A DNA stretch of 64,000 bases from a bacterium (GTDB lineage: Bacteria > UBP14 > UBA6098 > 4484-93), in assembly GCA_021158465.1 (NCBI GenBank), contig JAGGUN010000045.1, positions 5,218-69,217 on the forward strand. The letters are read 5' to 3'. Shown here one piece after another: positions 1-7,814 of this stretch. The notes below the pieces were generated by a model. It was given only the letters and a program-made list of their open reading frames with translations. It was not told where the DNA came from and searched no databases. The first letter of the stretch is position 1. Each line of letters begins with the position of its first letter. The translations under genes were made by a program, and so were the position numbers.

Positions 1-1776
1 CGGTGAAACAACATTACCTTTAGATTTGCTCATAACCGCCCCATTTGCATCGAGCACCATCCCGTGATTGAACAGGGCAATTGCTGGCTCATCAACATCG
101 AGATACCCGAGGTCGTGCAGCAACTTGGTGATAAATCGGAAATAGAGTAGATGCCCTGTGGCGTGTTCTGCTCCCCCTATGTAGAGGTCGACCGGCATCC
201 AGCGGTTCGCATCTTGCCTGGAAAAAGGCTCTTCTTCGTTCTTCGGGTCGGTGTAGCGCAGATGATACCAGGATGAGCAGACGAATGTATCCATTGTATC
301 CGGGTCACGGTGTGCAGTCCCACCACAGACAGGACAGATTGTATTCATAAATTCTGGCAGGTCCTCAAGCGGCGAGCGCCCTTGTGGAATAAAGTTTACC
401 TTATCGGCAGGCGGTAGAAGAACAGGAAGGGCATCCTCTGGAACAGGGACGGTTCCACACTTCTCGCAGTGGACCACAGGTATCGGTGCTCCCCAGTACC
501 TCTGACGCGAGATGAGCCAATCGCGAAGCTTGTAGATTACCTTACTCCTTGCAAATCCACACCTTTCACCATACTCGGTCACCTTTTTTATTCCATCAGT
601 GGAGGGAAGTCCATCAAAGGCTCCCGAATTTGTCATAATACCGCTCTCTGTGTATGCAGCATCCATTGTTGATGGGTCAAGCGAGCAACCGGGAGGATTG
701 ATGACAACCTTAATCGGCAGACCGTATCTTTTCGCAAACTCAAAATCCCGCTGGTCGTGCGCGGGAACAGCCATAACAACCCCGGTGCCATAAGAAGCAA
801 GGACATAATCGGCAACCCATACAGCTACCCTTTCGCCGTTGTAAGGGTTGATGGCATAAAGCCCAGTGAAAACGCCATCCTTCTCCCTGCCATCGAACGA
901 GCGCTCTATTTCTGGCTTCAGCAGAGCCTGCTGAACATACCTTTCCACCTCCTCCTTATTCGGCATAATCCCAAGGAGCTCATCAACAAGCGGCTGCTCA
1001 GGGGCAAATGTAACAAATGTTACACCAAATATCGTGTCGGGGCGAGTTGTGAAGACGGAAAAAACCTTATCCGTCCCCTCAATCTTGAAATCTATTTCCG
1101 TTCCTTCACTCTTGCCGATCCAGTTTCTCTGCATCGTTTTGATGTTCTCAGGCCAACCCTTGAGCCTATCAAGCCCTTCGAGCAACCTCTCAGCGTATGC
1201 CGTTATCCTGACAAACCACTGCTCCAGTCGTCTCTTCTCTACAACAGACTCACACCTCCAACACCTGCCAGCTATAACCTGCTCGTTTGCAAGCACAGTC
1301 TTGCAGGACGGACACCAGTTGACGAAGCTCATATCCCGATAAACAAGCCCCGATTCATAGAGCTTTAAGAAAACCCACTGTGTCCACCTGTAGTAGTCAG
1401 GTGAGGCTGTGATAATTTCCTTATCCCAGTCGTATGAGATCGATAGCCGTTTGAGCGTGTTCCTTGAGCGTGCGATATTGGAGAATGTCCATTTATCCGG
1501 TGGTATCTTGTGTTTTATTGCAGCCTGCTCCGCAGGCAGACCAAATGCATCCCAGCCAAAAGGATGCAAAATGTCGTATCCCTGCATCCTCTTGTACCGC
1601 CAGATGACATCACCGATTGTGTAGTTTCGGAAATGCCCCAGATGAATATCACCAGAGGGGTAAGCAAACATCTCAAGAAGGTAGAACTTTTTCTTAGGGT
1701 TATCGGGAGTCTTGTACAGACCTGTCTTTTCCCAATATTCCCGCCATCTCGCCTCAATCTCCTTGAACGGATACAC
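1..1776 (-). CDS. leuS: Leucyl-tRNA synthetase (C-terminus beyond window)
   Basis: Class I aminoacyl-tRNA synthetase that charges tRNA-Leu in the cytoplasm. The visible 592 residues run from the N-terminus to the catalytic signature: HLGH at about 45-48 is the HIGH motif and VMSKSKGNVV at about 581-590 is the KMSKS loop with Val in the first place. Between them lie the CP1 editing domain (TTRPDTIFG near the T-rich region) and two CxxC pairs (CPSC/CWRC and CEKC/CPVC). The frame is open from a GTG at 1776-1774 preceded by AAGGAGG at 1787-1781. The start reads VYPFKEIEARW, the usual LeuRS N-terminus, so GTG is well supported. About 230-270 C-terminal residues (anticodon-binding domain) lie outside the window. 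Family identity is certain. Confidence 0.97.
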   Translation of the reverse strand, partial: MYPFKEIEARWREYWEKTGLYKTPDNPKKKFYLLEMFAYPSGDIHLGHFRNYTIGDVIWRYKRMQGYDILHPFGWDAFGLPAEQAAIKHKIPPDKWTFSNIARSRNTLKRLSISYDWDKEIITASPDYYRWTQWVFLKLYESGLVYRDMSFVNWCPSCKTVLANEQVIAGRCWRCESVVEKRRLEQWFVRITAYAERLLEGLDRLKGWPENIKTMQRNWIGKSEGTEIDFKIEGTDKVFSVFTTRPDTIFGVTFVTFAPEQPLVDELLGIMPNKEEVERYVQQALLKPEIERSFDGREKDGVFTGLYAINPYNGERVAVWVADYVLASYGTGVVMAVPAHDQRDFEFAKRYGLPIKVVINPPGCSLDPSTMDAAYTESGIMTNSGAFDGLPSTDGIKKVTEYGERCGFARSKVIYKLRDWLISRQRYWGAPIPVVHCEKCGTVPVPEDALPVLLPPADKVNFIPQGRSPLEDLPEFMNTICPVCGGTAHRDPDTMDTFVCSSWYHLRYTDPKNEEEPFSRQDANRWMPVDLYIGGAEHATGHLLYFRFITKLLHDLGYLDVDEPAIALFNHGMVLDANGAVMSKSKGNVVSP

Positions 1777-1803
1777 CTTCCCTCCTTAAAATAATATCCA
1801 CAC

Positions 1804-1831
1804 ATTTTATCAAAAATAAAGAGGTTGTCAA
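1804..1831 (-). promoter_or_regulatory. Promoter of leuS
   Basis: On the minus strand TTGACA (1831-1826) and TAAAAT (1809-1804) are separated by 16 nt, 28 nt upstream of the GTG start of leuS. This is a near-consensus sigma-70 type promoter. It is read from sequence only. Confidence 0.7.
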
Positions 1832-1847
1832 TCGGAAAGTTTTTGTG

Positions 1848-1875
1848 TTGCAAAACAAGTTTTCAGATGTATATT
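1848..1875 (+). promoter_or_regulatory. Promoter of the PfkB-family kinase
   Basis: TTGCAA (1848-1853) and TATATT (1870-1875) with a 16-nt spacer. The predicted transcription start is near 1882, only about two bases before the ATG at 1884, so the transcript may be leaderless. Confidence 0.5.
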
Positions 1876-1883
1876 TTAGAAAG

Positions 1884-2813
1884 ATGATATACACCCTTAC
1901 GCTGAACCCATCACTCGATAGAACAATCTATATCGAGAGGCTCGCCAGAGACGACAAGAACATTATACTGCACGAAGAGTACTATGCTGGTGGCAAAGGT
2001 ATAGATGTTTCAAGAGTAATAAAGGCACTCGGCGGTCAAACGGTGATAATGGGGCTTTCCGGCGGATATGACGGCGCATACCTCGAGGGGATACTCATAA
2101 ATGAGGGACTTACAATAGATTTTGTCAGAACAGCTGGCAACACAAGAACAAACATCATTATACATTGCGTCTCTACAAAGGAGCAGTTTTCTATCAACGC
2201 ACCAGGTCCTGTTATTTCACCTTCTGAGCTTGGAATCCTGTACGATAAATTGATGCGTCTATCTCCAAAGCCCAGCTTCTTCGTTGCAAGCGGAAGCGTT
2301 CCGAGAGGGGTATCAAGTGAAGTTTACAAACAGCTTGGTTCACCACTTTCATCCGCCGGGGTAAAGGTAGTTGTTGATACAGACGGTGATGCCCTGAGAT
2401 CGGCTATCTCCATTCCACCGTTTATGGTCAAACCGAATATCCACGAGCTGGAAAGGTTGGCAGGACATCGTCTCTCCGGAATCGATGATGTAGTCAGAGA
2501 GGCGAAAAGGCTTGTTGAGATGGGGATAAAGTATGTTGTTGTCTCTATGGGCAAGAAAGGACTCGTTGTCGCAGGAGAGAATGAACTCTTTCGCGTAATA
2601 CCACCTGAGGTTCAAGTTGTAACAACCACAGGAGCAGGAGATGCAACCGTCGCTGGAATCATCTTTTCGCTTGATAAAGGGGAGAGTATAAAAGAAGCCG
2701 CAAGGTTCGGTGCTGCCTGTGGAACAGCAACAACCATCTCACCAGGCACAGCAACGATGAGGAGAGAAGATGTGAAGAGAATCATCGGGGAGGTGGTTGT
2801 CCAGGAGTTATGA
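1884..2813 (+). CDS. PfkB-family sugar kinase, 1-phosphofructokinase type
   Basis: ATP-dependent kinase of the ribokinase/PfkB superfamily, subgroup of 1-phosphofructokinase, tagatose-6-phosphate kinase and PfkB. It would phosphorylate a phosphohexose in the cytoplasm. Visible marks are the N-terminal TLNPSLDR motif, the AGGKGIDVSR substrate loop and the catalytic/anion-hole motif TTGAGDATVAG with Asp as base; 309 residues is normal length. An upstream in-frame ATG at 1845 exists, but the start at 1884 (MIYTLTLNPS) matches the family. No clear Shine-Dalgarno precedes it. No PTS genes are adjacent, so the substrate (fructose 1-phosphate or fructose 6-phosphate) cannot be decided. It begins a run of overlapping genes with the two DUF21 proteins. 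Confidence 0.88.
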   Translation: MIYTLTLNPSLDRTIYIERLARDDKNIILHEEYYAGGKGIDVSRVIKALGGQTVIMGLSGGYDGAYLEGILINEGLTIDFVRTAGNTRTNIIIHCVSTKEQFSINAPGPVISPSELGILYDKLMRLSPKPSFFVASGSVPRGVSSEVYKQLGSPLSSAGVKVVVDTDGDALRSAISIPPFMVKPNIHELERLAGHRLSGIDDVVREAKRLVEMGIKYVVVSMGKKGLVVAGENELFRVIPPEVQVVTTTGAGDATVAGIIFSLDKGESIKEAARFGAACGTATTISPGTATMRREDVKRIIGEVVVQEL

Positions 2814-4012
2814 TCCTCTCGCTTTCTATAATATTGGTCCTGCTCTTCTTCTCTGCCCTCTTTTCCGGATCAGAGGTCGCCTTCTTTTCTATCCCAAAGC
2901 ACAGCCTCTTCCGGCTCGCTAACTCACCTGACATCCGGGACAGGCTTATACCATCACTCCTTGAAACACCGCATAGATTCTTAGTCAATATCTTATTTGC
3001 AAACCTCCTCGTCAATATCGCTGCAAATACTGTAGCTACAGGCATCCTGGTAAGCCGATTTAACGAGGAAGGTGTCGGAATTGCAGTTGTTGTTATGTCA
3101 GTTATCATCCTGCTCTTCGGAGAAATAACTCCAAAGAACATCTCAATATACCATAGTAGGGCAATTGCAAGGGCAGCAGCACCCTTGCTTAAGATTCTGT
3201 TTAGTATCCTCTACCCCGTAACAGGCTTCATATCCCTGACTTCAAGATGGATGACAAGGACGGTTGCAAAGGTGGATAACGAACACCCGCTTAAACTCGG
3301 CGAGATAGAGATGAAAATCGCCCTCCTTCACAGCCGGACAGGTGGAACCCTCGATGAGACCGAGCATGAGTTCATATTGCGCATTCTTGAGATGAGCGAC
3401 ATTCCAGTGTCGAAGATCCTGCTGAACCGCAGAATGATACCCGAGCTGCTTGAGGATACACCGAGGGAGGATATAAGCAGGTTATTCTCCGAAAGCGGAC
3501 TCCCCTTTCTGCCCGTTCTATCACAAGATAGGGAAACGGTCATCGGAGTGATAAAGAGAAAGGATGTCATCTTTTCCGATTCTCCCAAGGTGAAACAGCC
3601 TTTATTCCTACCAGAGAACATACACCTTTTCAAGTTTTTGGAGGTTCTGGAGGATAAAGGAGAAACTGGTGCGGTTATGGTTGACGAGTCTGGGAGTTAC
3701 ACAGGGATTATGTGGATAGACAGGGCGTTCGGAGAGGCGGTGTTATCGCTCCTGCCGCATCTACTCAAGCTGGAGTATCCATCTGTTGGTGAATACACGA
3801 TAATTGAGGGGAACACTTCCGTTGAGAAGCTTTCACAGTTGTTTGGCAAAAGGTTTGAGGGTATAAAATCTGCCACTGTCGGGGGACTTGTCACAGAGGT
3901 TGCCGGGAGGTTACCTTCTCGGGGAGAGAGATTTGAGTGCGAAGGGCTCGAGCTTGAGGTTATAGAAACAGAAGGCAACCTTGTAACCATCGTGGCAGTA
4001 AGGGAACTTTAA
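2810..4012 (+). CDS. DUF21/CBS (CNNM, HlyC/CorC-like) membrane protein
   Basis: Integral membrane protein of the CNNM/CorB group, generally implicated in divalent cation (Mg or Co) efflux. About four hydrophobic segments make the DUF21 domain (residues about 1-170, with SALFSGSEVAFFS and LLFGEITPKN signatures). A pair of CBS-like domains follows (about 185-310), then a CorC/HlyC C-terminal domain of about 80 residues. At 400 residues it is close to family length. Its ATG overlaps the kinase stop (ATGA), and its own stop shares one base with the start of the next, paralogous gene. Family is clear; the transported ion is inferred. Confidence 0.87.
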   Translation: MILSLSIILVLLFFSALFSGSEVAFFSIPKHSLFRLANSPDIRDRLIPSLLETPHRFLVNILFANLLVNIAANTVATGILVSRFNEEGVGIAVVVMSVIILLFGEITPKNISIYHSRAIARAAAPLLKILFSILYPVTGFISLTSRWMTRTVAKVDNEHPLKLGEIEMKIALLHSRTGGTLDETEHEFILRILEMSDIPVSKILLNRRMIPELLEDTPREDISRLFSESGLPFLPVLSQDRETVIGVIKRKDVIFSDSPKVKQPLFLPENIHLFKFLEVLEDKGETGAVMVDESGSYTGIMWIDRAFGEAVLSLLPHLLKLEYPSVGEYTIIEGNTSVEKLSQLFGKRFEGIKSATVGGLVTEVAGRLPSRGERFECEGLELEVIETEGNLVTIVAVREL

Positions 4013-4920
4013 TGCTTGTAAGGATAGCAATAGCGGTTATCTGCCTGATTGTAGCTGGGATATTCTCCGGCGCAGAGACAGCACTTGTCCTACTTTCCAG
4101 GAAGGGATCCAAACAGCCATCAAGACTGCTTTCGTTCTGGCTTGCTCGTCCGGAAAGGTTTCTAACAACCGCACTCATCGGGACAAATATCTTCGTCCTT
4201 GCAGCCTCATCGGTCTCTGCTTACATCTTTATAAGATACTGTCCCAGCTGTAACAAGCTTCTTCCTATCGTTATTACATCAATTTCTGCACTCTATCTAT
4301 CGGATACCATACCAAAGTCAATAGCCCTGTTCCACCCAGAGAGGTTCGCAAGGTTTACAGAAGGTATCCTCTACTGGTTCCACCTGCTACTATACCCCGT
4401 GGTTATAGGGGCATCGGGGATAACAAAACTGCTCAGGAAACTATTCAATCCGAAGGTAACCGCTTCCCCCCTCTCTATTGATGAGCTTCATACCCTTGTC
4501 AGAAAGCATCTACAAGGGGTTTCTGAGAAGAAGATATCAACCCTCGACAGGATATTCTCCCTCGCACGGCTTAAAGCAGCCGACATTATGGAGACAGAAT
4601 ACCCTTCGACATCGGTACTTACGCCTCCACAGAAGGTACAAGAACTCGCTATTAAGTCCAACAGTGAGCATATATTGGTTACTGAAGAGACAGGAGAACC
4701 GCTCGGTTATATCAGTGTAGTCGACCTCGTGGCTCACAGCAGGAAAGGTATCAGAGAACTCACAAGGACAGCTGTCACAACGGACAGGGAAACGCGCCTT
4801 CTCACACTTCTGGTTACGCTGCACCGTGAGAAGAAAGAAATTGCTTTCATAAGAGGGAAGGACAACAAGCTACAAGGTATCGTCACCAAAAAGAAGGTGC
4901 TTTCTCTGTGCTTACCGTAA
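4012..4920 (+). CDS. DUF21/CBS membrane protein, short paralogue
   Basis: Second CNNM-type protein, starting on the last base of the previous stop codon (TAATG). It has the same AGIFSGAETALV opening, three to four hydrophobic segments and a CBS pair, but stops at 302 residues right after the CBS region, so the CorC/HlyC C-terminal domain is missing. Two DUF21 proteins in tandem, one long and one short, suggest a heteromeric transporter. That is inferred from gene order only. The gene ends 10 bp before the convergent NtrC-type gene. Confidence 0.83.
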   Translation: MLVRIAIAVICLIVAGIFSGAETALVLLSRKGSKQPSRLLSFWLARPERFLTTALIGTNIFVLAASSVSAYIFIRYCPSCNKLLPIVITSISALYLSDTIPKSIALFHPERFARFTEGILYWFHLLLYPVVIGASGITKLLRKLFNPKVTASPLSIDELHTLVRKHLQGVSEKKISTLDRIFSLARLKAADIMETEYPSTSVLTPPQKVQELAIKSNSEHILVTEETGEPLGYISVVDLVAHSRKGIRELTRTAVTTDRETRLLTLLVTLHREKKEIAFIRGKDNKLQGIVTKKKVLSLCLP

Positions 4921-4929
4921 AGAAACCTT

Positions 4930-6318
4930 TTATTTCTTCTCTCTTCTGACTTCACCCATTCTGTTTACATAGATGCCTTCTTTCTCGTATCTGGCAAGCT
5001 TATTTCGGAGGGTTCTGACGCTTATCCCGAGAAGGCGGGCTGCCTCTGCTCTTCTACCACGGGTCTTCTCAAGGGCTTTTAGTATCAACCTTTTTTCCAT
5101 CTCCCTGAGGGGCAAAATTTCACCGATGTCAACAGCCCCCTTGGTTTCTGCCATTCGTGGGATTACTATATCCTTCCGCGTTATCTTATCTCCAACCGAC
5201 ACAATAACCGCTCTCTCCACAGCGTTTTCCAGTTCCCTGACATTGCCAGGCCAATCATACTTCATCATCCAGGACAGTGCATCCGAACTGATCTCTTTCA
5301 CCGGCTTGGAGTTCTTGGAAGAATATAGCGCTACGAAGTAATCTGCCAAAAGAGGGATATCTTCCTTCCTCGCCCTAAGGGGAGGGATATGAATAGGGAA
5401 AACATTCAACCTAAAATACAGGTCTTCACGAAACCTACCCTCAACAACAAGCTTCCTGAGGTTCTGGTTCGTAGTGGCTATTATCCTAACATCGCTTTTA
5501 ATGGTTTTGTTGCTACCGAGCCTCTCGAATTTCTTCTCTTCGATCGCCCTGAGAAGCTTCGCCTGGAATGCAATGCTTGTCTCGCTTATCTCGTCCAAAA
5601 ACAGTGTCCCACCATCGGCAAGCTCAAACCTACCTATCTTCCTTGAAACAGCCCCTGTGAAGGCTCCCTTCTCATAGCCGAAGAACTCAGCCTCAATGAG
5701 CGTATCCGGTATAGCAGCACAGTTTACCTCGACAAAACGGGCACCGCTTCTGAGGCTTTTGTTATGTATCTCCTGAGCAACAAGCTCTTTACCTGTTCCG
5801 CTCTCACCATAAATCATCACATTCACATCCGTTGGGGCAACAATATTTATCGTCTCGATAAGATTTCGCATGACCTTCGACCTGCCAAGAAGCCTCTTCG
5901 GCAACAGGGAAGGTGTGTCTTTCTTCAAGATCTCGTTTTCCTGTATCAACCTCGCTCGCTCAATGGCGGATTCAATACGGATTCTCGCTTCATCAGGAAC
6001 AATAGGTTTGGCAATGAACTCGTAGGCTTTTTCCCGAACTGCCTGAACCACCATATTCAGTTCCGTGCGCGTTATAAGAACGACCACCGTCGTCAAGGGG
6101 GAAAGGCGGTTAAGTTCATTCAGGACGTCTAAGCAGGTGCCATCAGGTAACTTACTCCCGACGAAAACGAGTTCATAGTGCCTACGACGAATCATCCTCT
6201 TTACATCTGCAAGACAAAATCGCTTGTCCGCCTTGCAACCTTTTTCGAGGAGTATCTCCTCAACTGCAGAACAAACCTCGGGATCATCATCCACCACAAG
6301 TGCCCTCAAATTTATCAT
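4930..6318 (-). CDS. NtrC-family sigma-54 activator with Asp-less receiver
   Basis: Enhancer-binding protein with three parts: an N-terminal receiver (about 1-120), a sigma-54 AAA+ domain (about 140-375; Walker A GESGTGKE, GAFTGA loop, Walker B GGTLFLDE, ending RAVIVS), and a Fis-type helix-turn-helix (RRAEAARLLGISVRTLRNKL). The receiver keeps the acidic DDD at 10-12 and the Lys near YEFIAKP, but the phosphoacceptor is Gly54 (VFVGSKLPDG). Phosphorylation at the usual site is therefore impossible and control must come another way. The ATG at 6318 directly abuts AAAGGAG; a TTG at 6309 has better spacing and is an alternative start. It lies 139 bp after the receiver gene and may belong to the same transcript. 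Confidence 0.93.
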   Translation of the reverse strand: MINLRALVVDDDPEVCSAVEEILLEKGCKADKRFCLADVKRMIRRRHYELVFVGSKLPDGTCLDVLNELNRLSPLTTVVVLITRTELNMVVQAVREKAYEFIAKPIVPDEARIRIESAIERARLIQENEILKKDTPSLLPKRLLGRSKVMRNLIETINIVAPTDVNVMIYGESGTGKELVAQEIHNKSLRSGARFVEVNCAAIPDTLIEAEFFGYEKGAFTGAVSRKIGRFELADGGTLFLDEISETSIAFQAKLLRAIEEKKFERLGSNKTIKSDVRIIATTNQNLRKLVVEGRFREDLYFRLNVFPIHIPPLRARKEDIPLLADYFVALYSSKNSKPVKEISSDALSWMMKYDWPGNVRELENAVERAVIVSVGDKITRKDIVIPRMAETKGAVDIGEILPLREMEKRLILKALEKTRGRRAEAARLLGISVRTLRNKLARYEKEGIYVNRMGEVRREKK

Positions 6319-6457
6319 CTCCTTTCCCTAAACGGCATAGAATGTTAGAAAAGACAGATTAAAAATTACCTCTGTTTAATATTTTACTCAATCTGCGACA
6401 GAAATCAAGTATTTTTCGGTTAAAAAATTTTTTATGGATAAAACAGGAAAGAATTTC

Positions 6458-6817
6458 CTATTTTGTCAGGCTTTCTATCGCCGTGAGCAGTTCTGAGACG
6501 GTTGTTGGCTTGAAGATATACGGGATACCCAGCCTCTCAACGGTCCTATAAAGCTTCTTCGTCCTATACCCGGTCAGTATAAGGACGGGCAGCTCCGGGC
6601 GAAGCTTGGCGAGTTTCTCACACAGCACCAGCCCGCTCTCCTCCGGCATCCTGACATCGGTTATCACAAGGGCATACTTTCTTCTCTTTTTGAACAGCTT
6701 CTCCTCCGCCTCCTTGGCATTGCGGCAGTGGTCTATTCTGTATCCCAAAAACCGTGCTATCTCTTCCACAACCACTTGCCAGTGCGGGTCATCCTCGGCA
6801 AACAGGATTTCTCTCAT
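6458..6817 (-). CDS. Stand-alone response regulator receiver (CheY-like)
   Basis: Single receiver domain of 119 residues with intact active site: acidic pair E8-D9-D10, phosphoacceptor D54 (ITDVRMP), Thr in LTGY and Lys in FKPTT. No output domain. The start overlaps the end of the CheB-like gene by 29 bp and has GGAG about 10 nt upstream, so translation is probably coupled. It is one of two free receivers in this operon and could accept phosphate from the hybrid kinase. The acceptor-donor pairing is inferred. Confidence 0.92.
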   Translation of the reverse strand: MREILFAEDDPHWQVVVEEIARFLGYRIDHCRNAKEAEEKLFKKRRKYALVITDVRMPEESGLVLCEKLAKLRPELPVLILTGYRTKKLYRTVERLGIPYIFKPTTVSELLTAIESLTK

Positions 6818-7814
6818 CTTTTCTTTTCTCCATGAGCTTTTTTATAGCCAGAGCAATTCTTCCTTCAGGTGCAACAATACTGCAAACCCCTTTACTCAAG
6901 AGTTTCTTCGGTGCCTCGGGGAAAACAGCATACTCCGGATCCTCACAAACCAGAGCGCTTCCTCCCTTCCGAATCCTCGATATGACATCATCACCATCGA
7001 GGAGTTCCCCGGAAAGAACAAGCAAGAGAATCTTCCCCGAAAAAGCTCTCTCCACCGAAATCAGGCTCTCGCTGATTGATCTACCTTCCAAGGGGGTGAG
7101 TTTGACCTTTCTTTTGTCACTGGTGAATATAATGGTTTTGCCTTTTGGGACGATGAGTATTTCCCCTGGAACAAGAGCCTTCTCAGTCTGAACAACGCAG
7201 GCAGGATAACCTCTCGATATCCTCCTCACAAGCGGAGAGAAGATATACTTCTCCAGCTGTGAGAGTACCACAACGGGTAAAGGGAATCCACCAGGGACAG
7301 ATGAGAGCAGGCTTACAAGCGAGCGAACACCGCCAACAGAAAGGATGATAACGATTATCTGGAACCCTCCTCCCTCCTCTGGAAGTTTAACGGAGCCTGT
7401 CCGAGTAGGAAATGGAAACACTCTCCCACAATGAGCAGCAACAGACTCTATCCTTCTTGCAAGTTCTTCTACCGCTCTTACGGTCCGATCTTCGCCATTT
7501 TCCATCCTGTATGGTATAGCGTCGACGGCACCCGACTCCAGGAGAGACACCATAGGGTCAATTGCCTCCTTTTCCATAGGGAACAGAACTACCACTGGTA
7601 TCCCGAGGAGGTTGATTACCTCCCGGGTCAGTTCTGTTTTTTTTCCAAACGGATACGAAAGTATACTCACAACCATATCGGGTTTGGTACGCCAGAGTGC
7701 AAGCAGCTCGTCAAAGCCAAAAACGGTTATCTCCATCTGTGGTAGAAACCGCTTCACAAGAATAGAAACCGCTCTGGAAGTCGCCGTGTCTCTGTTAAGA
7801 AGCCCTATTCTCAT
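6789..7814 (-). CDS. Degenerate CheB-like protein (receiver plus methylesterase fold)
   Basis: Resembles chemotaxis glutamate methylesterase CheB over its whole length (341 residues): an N-terminal receiver-like domain (about 1-110) and a C-terminal methylesterase-like domain (about 150-335). The receiver has Ile51 where the phosphorylated Asp should be (PDMVVSILSYP). In the esterase part Ser159 of SVGG and Asp273 of LLDGDD can be aligned with the catalytic Ser and Asp, but the catalytic His (QHM in CheB) is Gln186 (VVVLSQLEKY). Both phosphorylation and esterase chemistry look lost, so a binding or scaffold role is likelier. It overlaps the hybrid kinase gene by 20 bp. No CheR gene or chemoreceptor is present in the window. 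Confidence 0.75.
   Translation of the reverse strand: MRIGLLNRDTATSRAVSILVKRFLPQMEITVFGFDELLALWRTKPDMVVSILSYPFGKKTELTREVINLLGIPVVVLFPMEKEAIDPMVSLLESGAVDAIPYRMENGEDRTVRAVEELARRIESVAAHCGRVFPFPTRTGSVKLPEEGGGFQIIVIILSVGGVRSLVSLLSSVPGGFPLPVVVLSQLEKYIFSPLVRRISRGYPACVVQTEKALVPGEILIVPKGKTIIFTSDKRKVKLTPLEGRSISESLISVERAFSGKILLLVLSGELLDGDDVISRIRKGGSALVCEDPEYAVFPEAPKKLLSKGVCSIVAPEGRIALAIKKLMEKRKDERNPVCRG

Noticed and set aside
2810-4920. The two DUF21/CBS proteins as toxin hemolysins
   Set aside because: The hemolysin name is historical; the domains match CNNM-type ion transport proteins.
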